Shown one piece after another: positions 57,125-64,000 of a stretch of 64,000 nucleotides of DNA. Source of the stretch: Cellulomonas chitinilytica (GTDB taxonomy: Bacteria > Actinomycetota > Actinomycetes > Actinomycetales > Cellulomonadaceae). The DNA lies in contig NZ_BONK01000021.1 in assembly GCF_016862675.1 (NCBI RefSeq), forward strand, positions 1-64,000, read 5' to 3'. Every line of letters begins with the position of its first letter. Within the stretch, counting starts at the first letter, position 1. The notes under the pieces were generated by a model. It had not been told where the DNA came from and searched no databases. It saw only the letters and a list, made by a program, of their open reading frames with translations. The translations under genes were made by a program, and so were the position numbers.

Positions 57125-57694
57125 GTGGACGACGACGCGGCCGGCCGGACACGCCGGCGGTTCGACCCCGACCGCCGCGACCGGATCATCGACGCCTGCC
57201 TGCAGGTCATCGGCGAGGTCGGGGTGGCCGGCGCGTCCAACCGTCGCATCGCCGCCGCGGCCGGCGTGCCGCTCGGCTCCATGACGTACCACTTCACCGA
57301 CACCGACGAGCTGCTGCGCGAGGCGTTCGAGCGGTTCGCGCACCAGGTCAGCGACCGGTTCGAGGAGTCCATGGCGCGCGCCACCACGGTCGACGAGGCG
57401 CGGCGGGCCGTCGTCGACCTGATCGGGACCGAGGTGCTCGTCGACCCGCACGAGCTCGTCCTCACCCACGAGCTGTACACCCTGGCCGCGCGCGACCCCG
57501 GCTACCGGCGCCTGACCCACGCGTGGATGGCCCGCAGCCGGCACGCCCTCGAACGGCACTTCGACCCGACGACCGCGCGCGTCCTGGACGCGCTGATCGA
57601 GGGGCTCACCATCCACCGCGCCCTCGACACCGAACCGCACGAGCCCGACGAGGTCCGCCGCGCGGTCGACCTGGTCACCCGCGTCACGACCTGA
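57125..57694 (+). CDS. TetR-family regulator of the operon
   Basis: The 189-residue protein has a TetR HTH: RDRIIDACLQVIGEVGVAGASNRRIAAAAGVPLGSMTYHFTDTDELLREAFERFAHQV, with a helical ligand domain. It starts at GTG 57125, one base after the acetyltransferase stop, and precedes the phosphotransferase-like gene. It probably represses the operon via the CTTACAG palindrome, with the unknown drug or sugar derivative as inducer. Confidence 0.88.
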   Translation: MDDDAAGRTRRRFDPDRRDRIIDACLQVIGEVGVAGASNRRIAAAAGVPLGSMTYHFTDTDELLREAFERFAHQVSDRFEESMARATTVDEARRAVVDLIGTEVLVDPHELVLTHELYTLAARDPGYRRLTHAWMARSRHALERHFDPTTARVLDALIEGLTIHRALDTEPHEPDEVRRAVDLVTRVTT

Positions 57695-57744
57695 CCTTCC
57701 CCCAGCACCGGCCGAGGGCCGGACCGACCGCACGGAGCACCAGC

Positions 57745-58731
57745 GTGGAGAGCATCACCAAGAACCGTCAGTCCCGCACCACCCTGCAGGCCATCGTCGA
57801 GCGCGCCTACGGCCCTGACCAGGTCCCCCTCGACGCCGACGGGGACTGGGTCGACGAGATGGGGCACGGCTGGTTCAACGTCGCCTACCGGATCACGCTG
57901 CGCGACGGCCGCGACGTCGTGCTGAAGATCGCGCCGCCCGCCGACGTGCCCGTGATGACCTACGAGCACGGGGCGATGCGCATCGAGCTGGCGTCGCTCG
58001 CGATGATCGCCGAGCAGACGGCCGTCCCCGTCCCGCACGTCGACCACGCCGACACCAGCCACGAGCTCGTCGACGCCGACTGGTTCGTCATGCCGTTCGT
58101 CGACGCCGAGAACCTCGGCATCATCAAGGACACCCTCGCCCCCGAGCAGCTCGTCGCCTACCAGGAGGCGCTCGGCGCCGCGAACCGGGAGCTGAACTCG
58201 ATCGTCGGCCCGTGGTTCGGGCCGCTGGCCGGGCCGGGCGACCCGTCGTGGCGCGTCGTGTTCACGGGCATCGTCGAGGACGTGCTGCGCGACGGGGAAC
58301 GCCGCCACGTCGACATCGGCTGGGACTACGACGTCGTCCGCGACGTCCTGGCCCGGCACGCCCACGTGCTGGACGAGGTCACCGAGCCGCGGTTCGTCGA
58401 GTGGGACCTGTGGGACTCGAACGTGATGGTCCGCGACGGCGAGATCGCCTGCATCATCGACCACGAGCGCGCCCTGTACGGCGACCCGCTGATGGAGGCC
58501 GGGTTCACCGCCTCCCAGCTGTCCGCGTTCGGCGACCCCGCCGCGTTCATGCACGGCTATGGCTGGACGGACCTCACGGAGGACGAGCGGCTGCGCCGGC
58601 GCCTGTACTGCCTGCACCTGATGCTGATCATGGTCATCGAGACCGTCTACCGCGGGCACACCGACACCCATCAGTACGACTGGGCGCGCCCCCAGCTCGA
58701 CGAGATCATGCGCCTGCTCTCGCAGCCGTGA
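57745..58731 (+). CDS. Aminoglycoside/choline kinase-like phosphotransferase
   Basis: The 328-residue protein belongs to the APH/ChoK fold: GHGWFNVAYRITLRDGRDVVLKIAPP (ATP-binding Lys), then the Brenner-type loop EWDLWDSNVMV (catalytic Asp kept, His replaced) and IIDHERALYGDPLMEAGF (metal Asp/Glu). It may phosphorylate an antibiotic or a small alcohol, but the loss of the usual HxD His leaves this unsure. GGAG lies before GTG 57745. It overlaps the next gene by GTGA. Confidence 0.85.
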   Translation: MESITKNRQSRTTLQAIVERAYGPDQVPLDADGDWVDEMGHGWFNVAYRITLRDGRDVVLKIAPPADVPVMTYEHGAMRIELASLAMIAEQTAVPVPHVDHADTSHELVDADWFVMPFVDAENLGIIKDTLAPEQLVAYQEALGAANRELNSIVGPWFGPLAGPGDPSWRVVFTGIVEDVLRDGERRHVDIGWDYDVVRDVLARHAHVLDEVTEPRFVEWDLWDSNVMVRDGEIACIIDHERALYGDPLMEAGFTASQLSAFGDPAAFMHGYGWTDLTEDERLRRRLYCLHLMLIMVIETVYRGHTDTHQYDWARPQLDEIMRLLSQP

Positions 58732-60152
58732 CCACGGCCGTGTCCACCGCCGTGTCCACCGCAGGGACCACCGCCGGGACGACCGAGGTCGACGCCCGCA
58801 CGACCGCCCTGGGCACCCGCCCGGTCGGGCGGCTGCTGTGGCACGCCTGCTCGCAGACCACCCTGTCGGTCGGCGTCTACGGGATCTACGCGCTCACGAA
58901 CGCCTGGTTCGTGGCCCGCGGCGTCGGACCGACCGCGATGGCCGCGGTCAACCTCGTCGCCCCGCTGCTGCTGGCGCTGGGCGCGGTCTCCACCGCGCTC
59001 GGCGTCGGCGCCGCGTCCGTCGTCTCCCGCAGCCTCGGAGCCGGCGACACCGCGGCCGCCGGACGCACGGCCGGCAACGCGTTCGCCGTCTTCTGGGCCG
59101 CGGCGCTCACGACGACGGTCGTCGGCCTGGTCGCGCTCGAACCGCTGCTGCGGCTGCTCGGGGCCGAGGGTGCGACCCTCGGGTACTCCCGCAACTACGC
59201 GGTGGTCATCCTGGCCGGCGCGATCGTCTCCACCGGGTTCTCCGCCCTCGTGCGCGCCGAGGGGCGGATGCGGTTCTCGACGATGCTGTGGGTCGTCCCC
59301 GTCCTGGTGCAGATCACCCTGGACCCGCTGCTGATCTTCGGGCTCGGCCTGGGCGTGCGCGGCGCGGCCCTCGGGACCGTCGGCGGGCAGGCCGTCTCGG
59401 CCGCGATGAGCGTGTGGTTCTTCTTCGTCCAGCGCCGGCGCCCCTACCGCGTCGCGGCACGCGACCTGCGCCCGCACGCACGCACGATCGGCACCGTGCT
59501 GGGCATCGGCGCCCCGTCGTTCCTCGCCGGGTTCGGCGCCACCCTGCTCGCCGTCGTCGTCAACACCACCCTCGCCGCCGTCGGCGGTGCGAGCGCGCTG
59601 GCCGCGTTCGCGATCTGCGCCCGCATCCAGACGTTCGTCGCCATGCCCCAGCTCGGCATCAGCCAGGGCATGCAGCCGATCGTCGGCTACAACGCGGGAC
59701 GCCGGCTGCTCGACCGCGTCGAGCGCACCCGCACCCTGTCGCTGCGCGCGACCCTCACGTACGGCGTGCTCGCCGCCACCGCCGTCGGGCTGCTGGCCGG
59801 CCCTCTCACGGGCGTGTTCGTCGACGAGCCCGCCGTGTACGCCACCGCCGTCGACGCGCTGCGGGTCGTCGCCGTCGGCGTCGCAGCCGCCGGGGTCACG
59901 CCGCTGGTCTCGGCCTACTTCCAGGCCCTCGGGCGGCCGCGCCCGTCGTACCTGCTGTCGATCGGGACCCTGGTCGCCCTCAAGGTCCCGCTCGTCCTGG
60001 TCCTCGGGCACACCGCCGGCACCACCGGGATATGGGTCGCGCTCGCCGCCGGAGACGTCCTCGCCGCGGTCGCCTCCGCGGCCGTCCTGAGGCACGTCCG
60101 CCGCCGCGCCGCCGCGCCGCCACGCCGACCTCCGAGCGCTGACGAGCCGTGA
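58728..60152 (+). CDS. MATE-family efflux transporter
   Basis: The 474-residue protein has twelve hydrophobic spans in two MATE repeats: TALGVGAASVVSRSLGAGDTAAAGRTAGNAF, RGAALGTVGGQAVSAAMSVWFFFVQ and GGASALAAFAICARIQTFVAMPQLGISQGMQPIVGYNAGRR. It should export cationic drugs in exchange for Na+ or H+. The GTG start overlaps the phosphotransferase stop (GTGA). It is the last gene of the unit, giving it an export step beside two modifying enzymes. Confidence 0.92.
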   Translation: MTTAVSTAVSTAGTTAGTTEVDARTTALGTRPVGRLLWHACSQTTLSVGVYGIYALTNAWFVARGVGPTAMAAVNLVAPLLLALGAVSTALGVGAASVVSRSLGAGDTAAAGRTAGNAFAVFWAAALTTTVVGLVALEPLLRLLGAEGATLGYSRNYAVVILAGAIVSTGFSALVRAEGRMRFSTMLWVVPVLVQITLDPLLIFGLGLGVRGAALGTVGGQAVSAAMSVWFFFVQRRRPYRVAARDLRPHARTIGTVLGIGAPSFLAGFGATLLAVVVNTTLAAVGGASALAAFAICARIQTFVAMPQLGISQGMQPIVGYNAGRRLLDRVERTRTLSLRATLTYGVLAATAVGLLAGPLTGVFVDEPAVYATAVDALRVVAVGVAAAGVTPLVSAYFQALGRPRPSYLLSIGTLVALKVPLVLVLGHTAGTTGIWVALAAGDVLAAVASAAVLRHVRRRAAAPPRRPPSADEP

Positions 60153-60155
60153 CCC

Positions 60156-60776
60156 TCAGCGCAGCGGACGGACGTCGACCGCGTCCATGCCCGCGGTGAG
60201 CGCCGCCTGCAGCCCTTCGTCGCTGTCCTCGTAGACCAGGCAGCCCGCCGGGTCGACCCCCAGGAGCTCGGCCGCCCGCAGGAAGATGTCGGGGGCGGGC
60301 TTCCCGCGCGCGACGTCGCCCCGGGTGACGGTCACGTCGAAGAGGGAGCCCAGACCCAGCGCCCGCACCGTGGGGAGCACCGTCGCGGCGGTGCCGCCGG
60401 TCGCGAGCGCGGTCCGCCGGCGCCCGTGCTCGGCCCGGAGCACGTCGACGACGTGCCGGACCTCGCCGACCTCGTCGACGCGCTCGAGGAAGACCCGGTC
60501 GCGGGCCGCCGCGACGGCGTCGACGTCCACGTCGGTCTGCGCGAGGTCGGCGACCATGCGCACCATCTCCCGGGACGAGACCCCGGTGCGCGCGTCGAAC
60601 CACCCCTGGTCCAGGGTCAGGCCGACCCCGTCGAGCGCCGTGCGGAGGACCTCGAAGTTGACCTGCTGGCTGTCGGCGACCGTGCCGTCCCAGTCGAACA
60701 GCAGCGCGACGTGACGGTCCGCAGGTCGAAGGTGCTCCGGTGTGCTCGCGCGCGCGACGACCGCGTCCCTGTGCAT
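60156..60776 (-). CDS. HAD-superfamily hydrolase
   Basis: The 206-residue enzyme has motif I LLFDWDGTVADS, TALATGGTAATVLPTVRALGLG (motif II T), RGKPAPDIFLRAA (motif III K) and LVYEDSDEGLQAAL (motif IV). It is a beta-phosphoglucomutase/phosphatase-like HAD with a helical cap. TAGCAT six bases before ATG 60776 implies a leaderless transcript. It converges with the MATE gene, three bases apart. Confidence 0.93.
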   Translation of the reverse strand: MHRDAVVARASTPEHLRPADRHVALLFDWDGTVADSQQVNFEVLRTALDGVGLTLDQGWFDARTGVSSREMVRMVADLAQTDVDVDAVAAARDRVFLERVDEVGEVRHVVDVLRAEHGRRRTALATGGTAATVLPTVRALGLGSLFDVTVTRGDVARGKPAPDIFLRAAELLGVDPAGCLVYEDSDEGLQAALTAGMDAVDVRPLR

Positions 60777-60816
60777 CGGGCCATGCTAGGTGCGTGGCCT
60801 GCCGCCACGCGCCCGG

Positions 60817-61746
60817 TCACCGCCGCAGGAGCGCCGTCTCGAGCTCCGGCAGCCGGCCGAACAGGTCGGGGAGGCCGTGCACGCCGTCGCGCACGACCTC
60901 GTGCGACAGCGCGAGGTCGGGGCCGGTCCCGGTCTCGACGTCCGTGAGGCACCGGAGGATGTTCCACCTCGTGTGTCCGGACCAGCCGCCGATCATGGAC
61001 ACGAACCAGCTCGGACCCGACGCCGGCAGCGTCCCACCCCCGGCGACGTAGCCGTCGAGGACCGAGCGGAAGACGTCGGGTTCGACGTCGTCGAAGCCGG
61101 GTCCCTTCGCGAGGCTGAGCGCGGTCGAGCCGAGCTCGGCGGACAGGTCGAGCGTGCCGGACAGCTCCCAGTCGAGCACCACCGGCCGGCCCTCGCGGGC
61201 GAGCAGGTTCCACGGGTGGATGTCCCGGTGGCTCAGCACGGCGGGGCCCGGCCGTTCGCACGTGTCGATCAGGTCGGCGATCGCGAGGAACGTCTCGACG
61301 TGGTCGGTGAGCTCGCCGGCCCACGGCTGCCCGGTCGCCACCGCCCGCTCGGCGAGCTCGGGCCAGTCCCGCGGTGCCGGCTCCTCGACGGTCATGTCGT
61401 CCCAGGGGACGTCGAGCGCGTGGAGGCGCGCGAGGATCTCGCCGATCTCGAACGCGAACGCGCGTGACACCGGCGCCTCGGGCACCCGCTCGCCCACGAC
61501 CCACCGGTGCACGAGGGTGCGGGGGCCGGCCGAGATCGGCTCCGGCATCGGGATGCCGGCGGCGAAGGCGGCCCGCTCGAACCTGAGCACGTCCTCGACG
61601 GGAGAGGTGCGGCGGCGGTCGTCGAGGTTCAGCTCCTTGACCGCGAACGACCCCCGGTCGGTGTCGAGCCGGTACGTCCGGTGGGCGAACCCGCCGTCGA
61701 CCCGGACCATCGGCCCGACCGGCGTGCCGAGATGCGACAGGTCCAC
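60817..61746 (-). CDS. Second APH/ChoK-family phosphotransferase
   Basis: The 309-residue protein has the full kinase loop LSHRDIHPWNLLAREGRPVVLDWELSG (HRD, N and DWE) and an N-terminal GSFAVKELNLDDRRR. The cap includes WFVSMIGGWSGHTRWNILRCL. It is a typical aminoglycoside phosphotransferase-like protein of unknown substrate, more intact than the one in the MATE operon. GTG 61746 is preferred because TAGATT lies seven bases upstream; a TTG three codons earlier is possible. It lies ten bases after the methyltransferase gene. Confidence 0.88.
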   Translation of the reverse strand: MDLSHLGTPVGPMVRVDGGFAHRTYRLDTDRGSFAVKELNLDDRRRTSPVEDVLRFERAAFAAGIPMPEPISAGPRTLVHRWVVGERVPEAPVSRAFAFEIGEILARLHALDVPWDDMTVEEPAPRDWPELAERAVATGQPWAGELTDHVETFLAIADLIDTCERPGPAVLSHRDIHPWNLLAREGRPVVLDWELSGTLDLSAELGSTALSLAKGPGFDDVEPDVFRSVLDGYVAGGGTLPASGPSWFVSMIGGWSGHTRWNILRCLTDVETGTGPDLALSHEVVRDGVHGLPDLFGRLPELETALLRR

Positions 61747-61756
61747 CCCGCGCAAT

Positions 61757-62494
61757 CTAGGCGCCGGCAGCGCTCGGCCGCAGGGTCACGACCTGCTCGT
61801 CGGGCGCGGGCTCGGTGACCGACTCGATCGTCAGGCCCGCCTCGGCCACCATGCGCGCCAGGTCGTCGGAGGCGTACCAGTGCAGGATCCAGTCGCGTTC
61901 GAGGACCTGGCCGCCGTCGGCGTCGCCGAGCTCGTAGCGGACACGGCTCGTGCGGGTCCGCGTCGCGGGGTCGTGGACCTCGCCGACGACGGCGAACGTC
62001 GCGCGGTAGCCGTCGTCCGTCACCGCCTCCCGGACGCGGCCGATCTCGTCGTCGGGCGTCGGCGGTGGCGTCCACAGCGGGACGAGCGCGGCTCCGCCCG
62101 GCAGGAGATGACGCCCGATCGCCCCGAGCGCCCGCGCCGCCGTCGCGTCGTCGGGCAGCAGGTTGAACGTGGGGCCGGCGAGGTAGATCGCCCGGAACCT
62201 GCGGTCGAGGGCGAGGTCCTCCATCCGCTGGTGGTGCACCGCCGGCGACAGGCCCTCCGCCGCGGCCTTCTCGAGGCACCGGCGCACCATGTCCTGCGAC
62301 GAGTCGACGCCCTCGACGTCGAGACCCTGCCGGACGAGCTCGAGGAACGGTCCGACGTCGCCGCACCCGAGCTCGAGCGCGGGCTCACCCTCGGCCCGGA
62401 CGAACGCGAGGTACGGCGCGGCGTCGAAGTGCGTCCCGCGCAGCAGGCCGTACACGTCGGCGACGATCCCGGTGTAGAAGTCGGCGGCGCTCAC
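61757..62494 (-). CDS. SAM-dependent methyltransferase
   Basis: The 245-residue enzyme has motif I LELGCGDVGPFLELVRQGLDVEGVDSSQDMVRRC, DLALDRRFRAIYLAGPTFNLLPDD and HLLPGGAALVPLW. This is a class I methyltransferase fold of unknown substrate. GTG 62494 overlaps the stop of the phosphatase-like gene (GTGA), so the two are coupled. Confidence 0.88.
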   Translation of the reverse strand: MSAADFYTGIVADVYGLLRGTHFDAAPYLAFVRAEGEPALELGCGDVGPFLELVRQGLDVEGVDSSQDMVRRCLEKAAAEGLSPAVHHQRMEDLALDRRFRAIYLAGPTFNLLPDDATAARALGAIGRHLLPGGAALVPLWTPPPTPDDEIGRVREAVTDDGYRATFAVVGEVHDPATRTRTSRVRYELGDADGGQVLERDWILHWYASDDLARMVAEAGLTIESVTEPAPDEQVVTLRPSAAGA

Positions 62495-63201
62495 CGCGGC
62501 ACCGTAGCTGCGCCGTCGCGCAGGTGGGCGACGTCGCCGACGGTGACGACGGCGCGGTTGTGGAAATACCCGTCCTCCCGGAGCGTCGTGATGCTGCCCG
62601 ACGGCACCGGGAAGGCGACGTGGCCGGCGGCCTCGACGGGCATCCCGATCCAGGCGGCGACGACCAGGCCGGCGGTGAAGCCGTGGGTCACGACCACGAG
62701 CTCGTCGACGTCCTGCGCGAGCAGGTCCGTCATCGCGAGGTAGACGCGCACGGCCACGTCGAGCCGGGTCTCGGCGCCCGCCACGCCCTCGTGGTGACGG
62801 AGCCGGTCGCCGACGGCCGGCGGGGGCACGAACCGGGCGTCGAGCCACGCCTGCGGTCGCCCGCCCGCCTCGCCGTACGACTTCTCCCGCAGCCGCGCAT
62901 CGAGCGTCGGGTCGACGCCCAGCGCGTCACCGATGACGGCGGCGGTCCGGCGCGTGCGCTGCAGGTCCGACGTCACGACGGCGACCTGGGCCGACCCGTC
63001 GATGCGGTCGCGCAGCGCCCGGGCGATCGCCACCGCCTCCCGCTCCCCGCGCGGGGTCAGGGCCGAGTCGAACTGGCCCCCCACCAGGCCGTCGACGTGG
63101 TGCGTCGCCTCGGGGTGCGTGACGACGCTGACGGTGCGCTCGCGCGGCGGCACCCGACCGGGGATCGGCGGGGGAGGGATGGTTCCCGGTGACGCGTTCA
63201 C
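62491..63201 (-). CDS. Histidine phosphatase-like protein with altered RHG motif
   Basis: The 236-residue protein has the phosphoglycerate-mutase fold: VVTHPEATHHVDGLVGGQFDSALTPRGEREAVAIARALRDRIDGSAQVAVVTSDLQRTRRTAAVIGDALG, and VVVTHGFTAGL near the end. The RHG triad reads THP at the first motif, so the usual active-site Arg is lost; the His and the second His remain. Activity is uncertain. The start is GTG 63201, with GTG further inside possible. It overlaps the methyltransferase gene. Confidence 0.8.
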   Translation of the reverse strand: MNASPGTIPPPPIPGRVPPRERTVSVVTHPEATHHVDGLVGGQFDSALTPRGEREAVAIARALRDRIDGSAQVAVVTSDLQRTRRTAAVIGDALGVDPTLDARLREKSYGEAGGRPQAWLDARFVPPPAVGDRLRHHEGVAGAETRLDVAVRVYLAMTDLLAQDVDELVVVTHGFTAGLVVAAWIGMPVEAAGHVAFPVPSGSITTLREDGYFHNRAVVTVGDVAHLRDGAATVPR

Positions 63202-63280
63202 GGGCTCAACCTGCCACGACCTGACCCGAGAGTGAGATCCATGGCGGACCGACCGGAACGGGGCGTCGCTCCGGTGGACG

Positions 63281-63577
63281 TCAGCAGCAGGACTGCACGT
63301 AGGCCTGGATCTCTGCGAGGGCCTTCGCGATTCCCTCCCGGTCGGCCCGGTAGAACGTCGCCCGTCCCTCGCGTCGCGCGGCCAGCGCACCACCGGCGCG
63401 CAGCTGGGCGAGCTGCTCCGAAGCGGTCGACTGCCCGAGGTTCGCCCGGGCGGCGACGTCGTTCACGGACAGCTCGACGCCCTCGGAGAACAGGAGCAGG
63501 ACCGACTGCCGGGTCGGGCTGGCGATCGCTCGGAGGAAGGCCTGCGTCTCGGTCCCGAGCGTGGGGGGCGTGCTCAC
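63281..63577 (-). CDS. ArsR/SmtB-family regulator
   Basis: The 98-residue protein is an ArsR winged helix: TQAFLRAIASPTRQSVLLLFSEGVELSVNDVAARANLGQSTASEQLAQLRAGGALAARREGRATFYRADREG, ending YVQSCC. The C-terminal Cys pair may bind As(III) or another metal, unlike the classic alpha-3 CxC site. The GTG start has a TACGAT box six bases upstream (leaderless). It diverges from the flavoprotein gene across a perfect inverted repeat. Confidence 0.88.
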   Translation of the reverse strand: MSTPPTLGTETQAFLRAIASPTRQSVLLLFSEGVELSVNDVAARANLGQSTASEQLAQLRAGGALAARREGRATFYRADREGIAKALAEIQAYVQSCC

Positions 63578-63600
63578 GCCTGCATCGTAGTTCGTATCGA

Positions 63601-63622
63601 CATATCGGAATATGCCGATATG
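63601..63622. promoter_or_regulatory. CATATCGG-N6-CCGATATG operator between ArsR and flavoprotein genes
   Basis: A perfect eight-base inverted repeat covers the -10/-35 spacer of the rightward gene, whose TATGAT box (63619-63624) overlaps its edge. It is 24 bases upstream of the ArsR start, so one site could control both. Confidence 0.7.
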
Positions 63623-63630
63623 ATTTCCGG

Positions 63631-64000
63631 ATGGTGGCGGAGACGCTCTGGGACGTCGTGGTGATCGGTGCCGGCCAGGCCGGCCTGGCGAGTGCTCGGG
63701 CCTTGCGGCGTCACGGTCTGCACACCGTGGTGCTGGAGTCCCGTGCGCAGCCGACCGGCTCGTGGCCCGGGTACTACGACAGCCTGCGGCTGTTCTCGCC
63801 CGCCCGTTTCAGTGCTCTCCCCGGGCTCCCGTTCCCCGGAGACCCGGATCGCTACCCCGCCCGCGACGACGTCGTGGCGTACCTGCGCGAGTACGCCGAC
63901 CTGCTCGACGTCGAGATCCGGTGTGCGACGACGGTCGCGACCGTCGATCACGACCCGGAGGGCTTCGCGATGACGACGGAGGCGGGAGATGTGGTCCGGG
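63631..64000 (+). CDS. ArsO-like flavoprotein monooxygenase (partial)
   Basis: The gene runs past the right edge; 123 codons are seen. They encode MVAETLWDVVVIGAGQAG, then LASARALRRHGLHTVVLE, SWPGYYDSLRLFSPARFSALPG and RYPARDDVVAYLREYADL, the N-terminus of FMO/ArsO-type flavoproteins (GxGxxG FAD fold, YDSLRLFSPA motif). ArsO-like genes sit in arsenic-resistance operons, and the divergent ArsR with a CC end fits this. ATG 63631 is six bases after TATGAT, so it is leaderless. Function is inferred from family and context. Confidence 0.82.
   Translation, partial: MVAETLWDVVVIGAGQAGLASARALRRHGLHTVVLESRAQPTGSWPGYYDSLRLFSPARFSALPGLPFPGDPDRYPARDDVVAYLREYADLLDVEIRCATTVATVDHDPEGFAMTTEAGDVVR

Noticed and set aside
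57502..60095. Long leftward frames opposite the kinase and MATE genes
   Set aside because: The rightward proteins carry all family motifs and GTGA overlaps; the leftward frames are low-complexity shadows of high-G+C codon bias.
1..64000. tRNA, rRNA, insertion sequences, prophage or integrative element
   Set aside because: I found no tRNA-like TTC-loop/acceptor patterns, transposases, integrases, phage proteins or flanking direct repeats; the only broken genes are isolated and not linked to mobile DNA.

Overview
The window is about 74% G+C with strong G/C third-position bias. It carries secreted glycoside hydrolases joined to family-2 carbohydrate-binding modules by Pro/Thr linkers, a bulb-lectin/NlpC protein, many ECF and TetR/XRE regulators and several genes that look leaderless. 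This points to a chromosomal segment of a cellulolytic actinobacterium in Micrococcales, most likely Cellulomonas or a close relative. I see no tRNA, rRNA, CRISPR array, transposase or integrase. The segment looks like ordinary accessory-rich chromosome, not a mobile island.

Layout. 1-6.9 kb: the start of a secreted protein, an XRE/DUF2975 pair, a medium-chain reductase, assimilatory nitrite reductase nirBD, and secreted and CAP-domain proteins. 7-10.8 kb: folE plus a flavin reductase, divergent from a cysteine-rich (probably Fe-S) regulator, then a FliA/WhiG-type sigma factor. 11-19.2 kb: helR, an RNA-polymerase-recycling ATPase linked to rifamycin resistance, under a near-consensus rifamycin-associated element; then an acyltransferase-like protein, a glycerophosphodiesterase, an MBL hydrolase, a hydrolase/ECF sigma pair, and a six-repeat bulb-lectin fused to an NlpC/P60 peptidase. 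19.4-32.5 kb: an ECF42-type sigma factor with its DGPF partner, a His-tailed DMT transporter, envelope and secreted proteins, an internally deleted AraC gene, a membrane-tethered XRE protein, PilZ, a quinone reductase and an acetyltransferase.

32.6-45.4 kb: a GH5 cellulase, lipoproteins, small enzymes and regulators, a sortase substrate, RidA, a second DGPF gene whose promoter nearly matches that of the ECF42 operon, and an arabinofuranosidase-like enzyme with CBM2. 45.4-54 kb: ArsR-type regulator/SRPBCC, an aldo-keto reductase, a true TetR-class repressor with tetO-like sites beside a small His-rich gene, a GH18 chitinase and a frameshifted GH16 glucanase. 54-64 kb: a TetR/DUF4386 pair, a four-gene operon (O-acetyltransferase, TetR, phosphotransferase-like, MATE pump), further small enzymes, and a divergent ArsR/flavoprotein monooxygenase pair cut by the window end.

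Three themes tie the genes together. Plant and chitin polysaccharide genes have LacI-type palindromes upstream (CGAAACGTTTCG-like or TGGGAGCGCTCCCA-like). Several small regulator-target pairs have a visible inverted-repeat operator in the shared intergenic region. Antibiotic and stress functions (helR, the MATE operon, the TetR-class repressor, the ArsR pair) are spread across the window.
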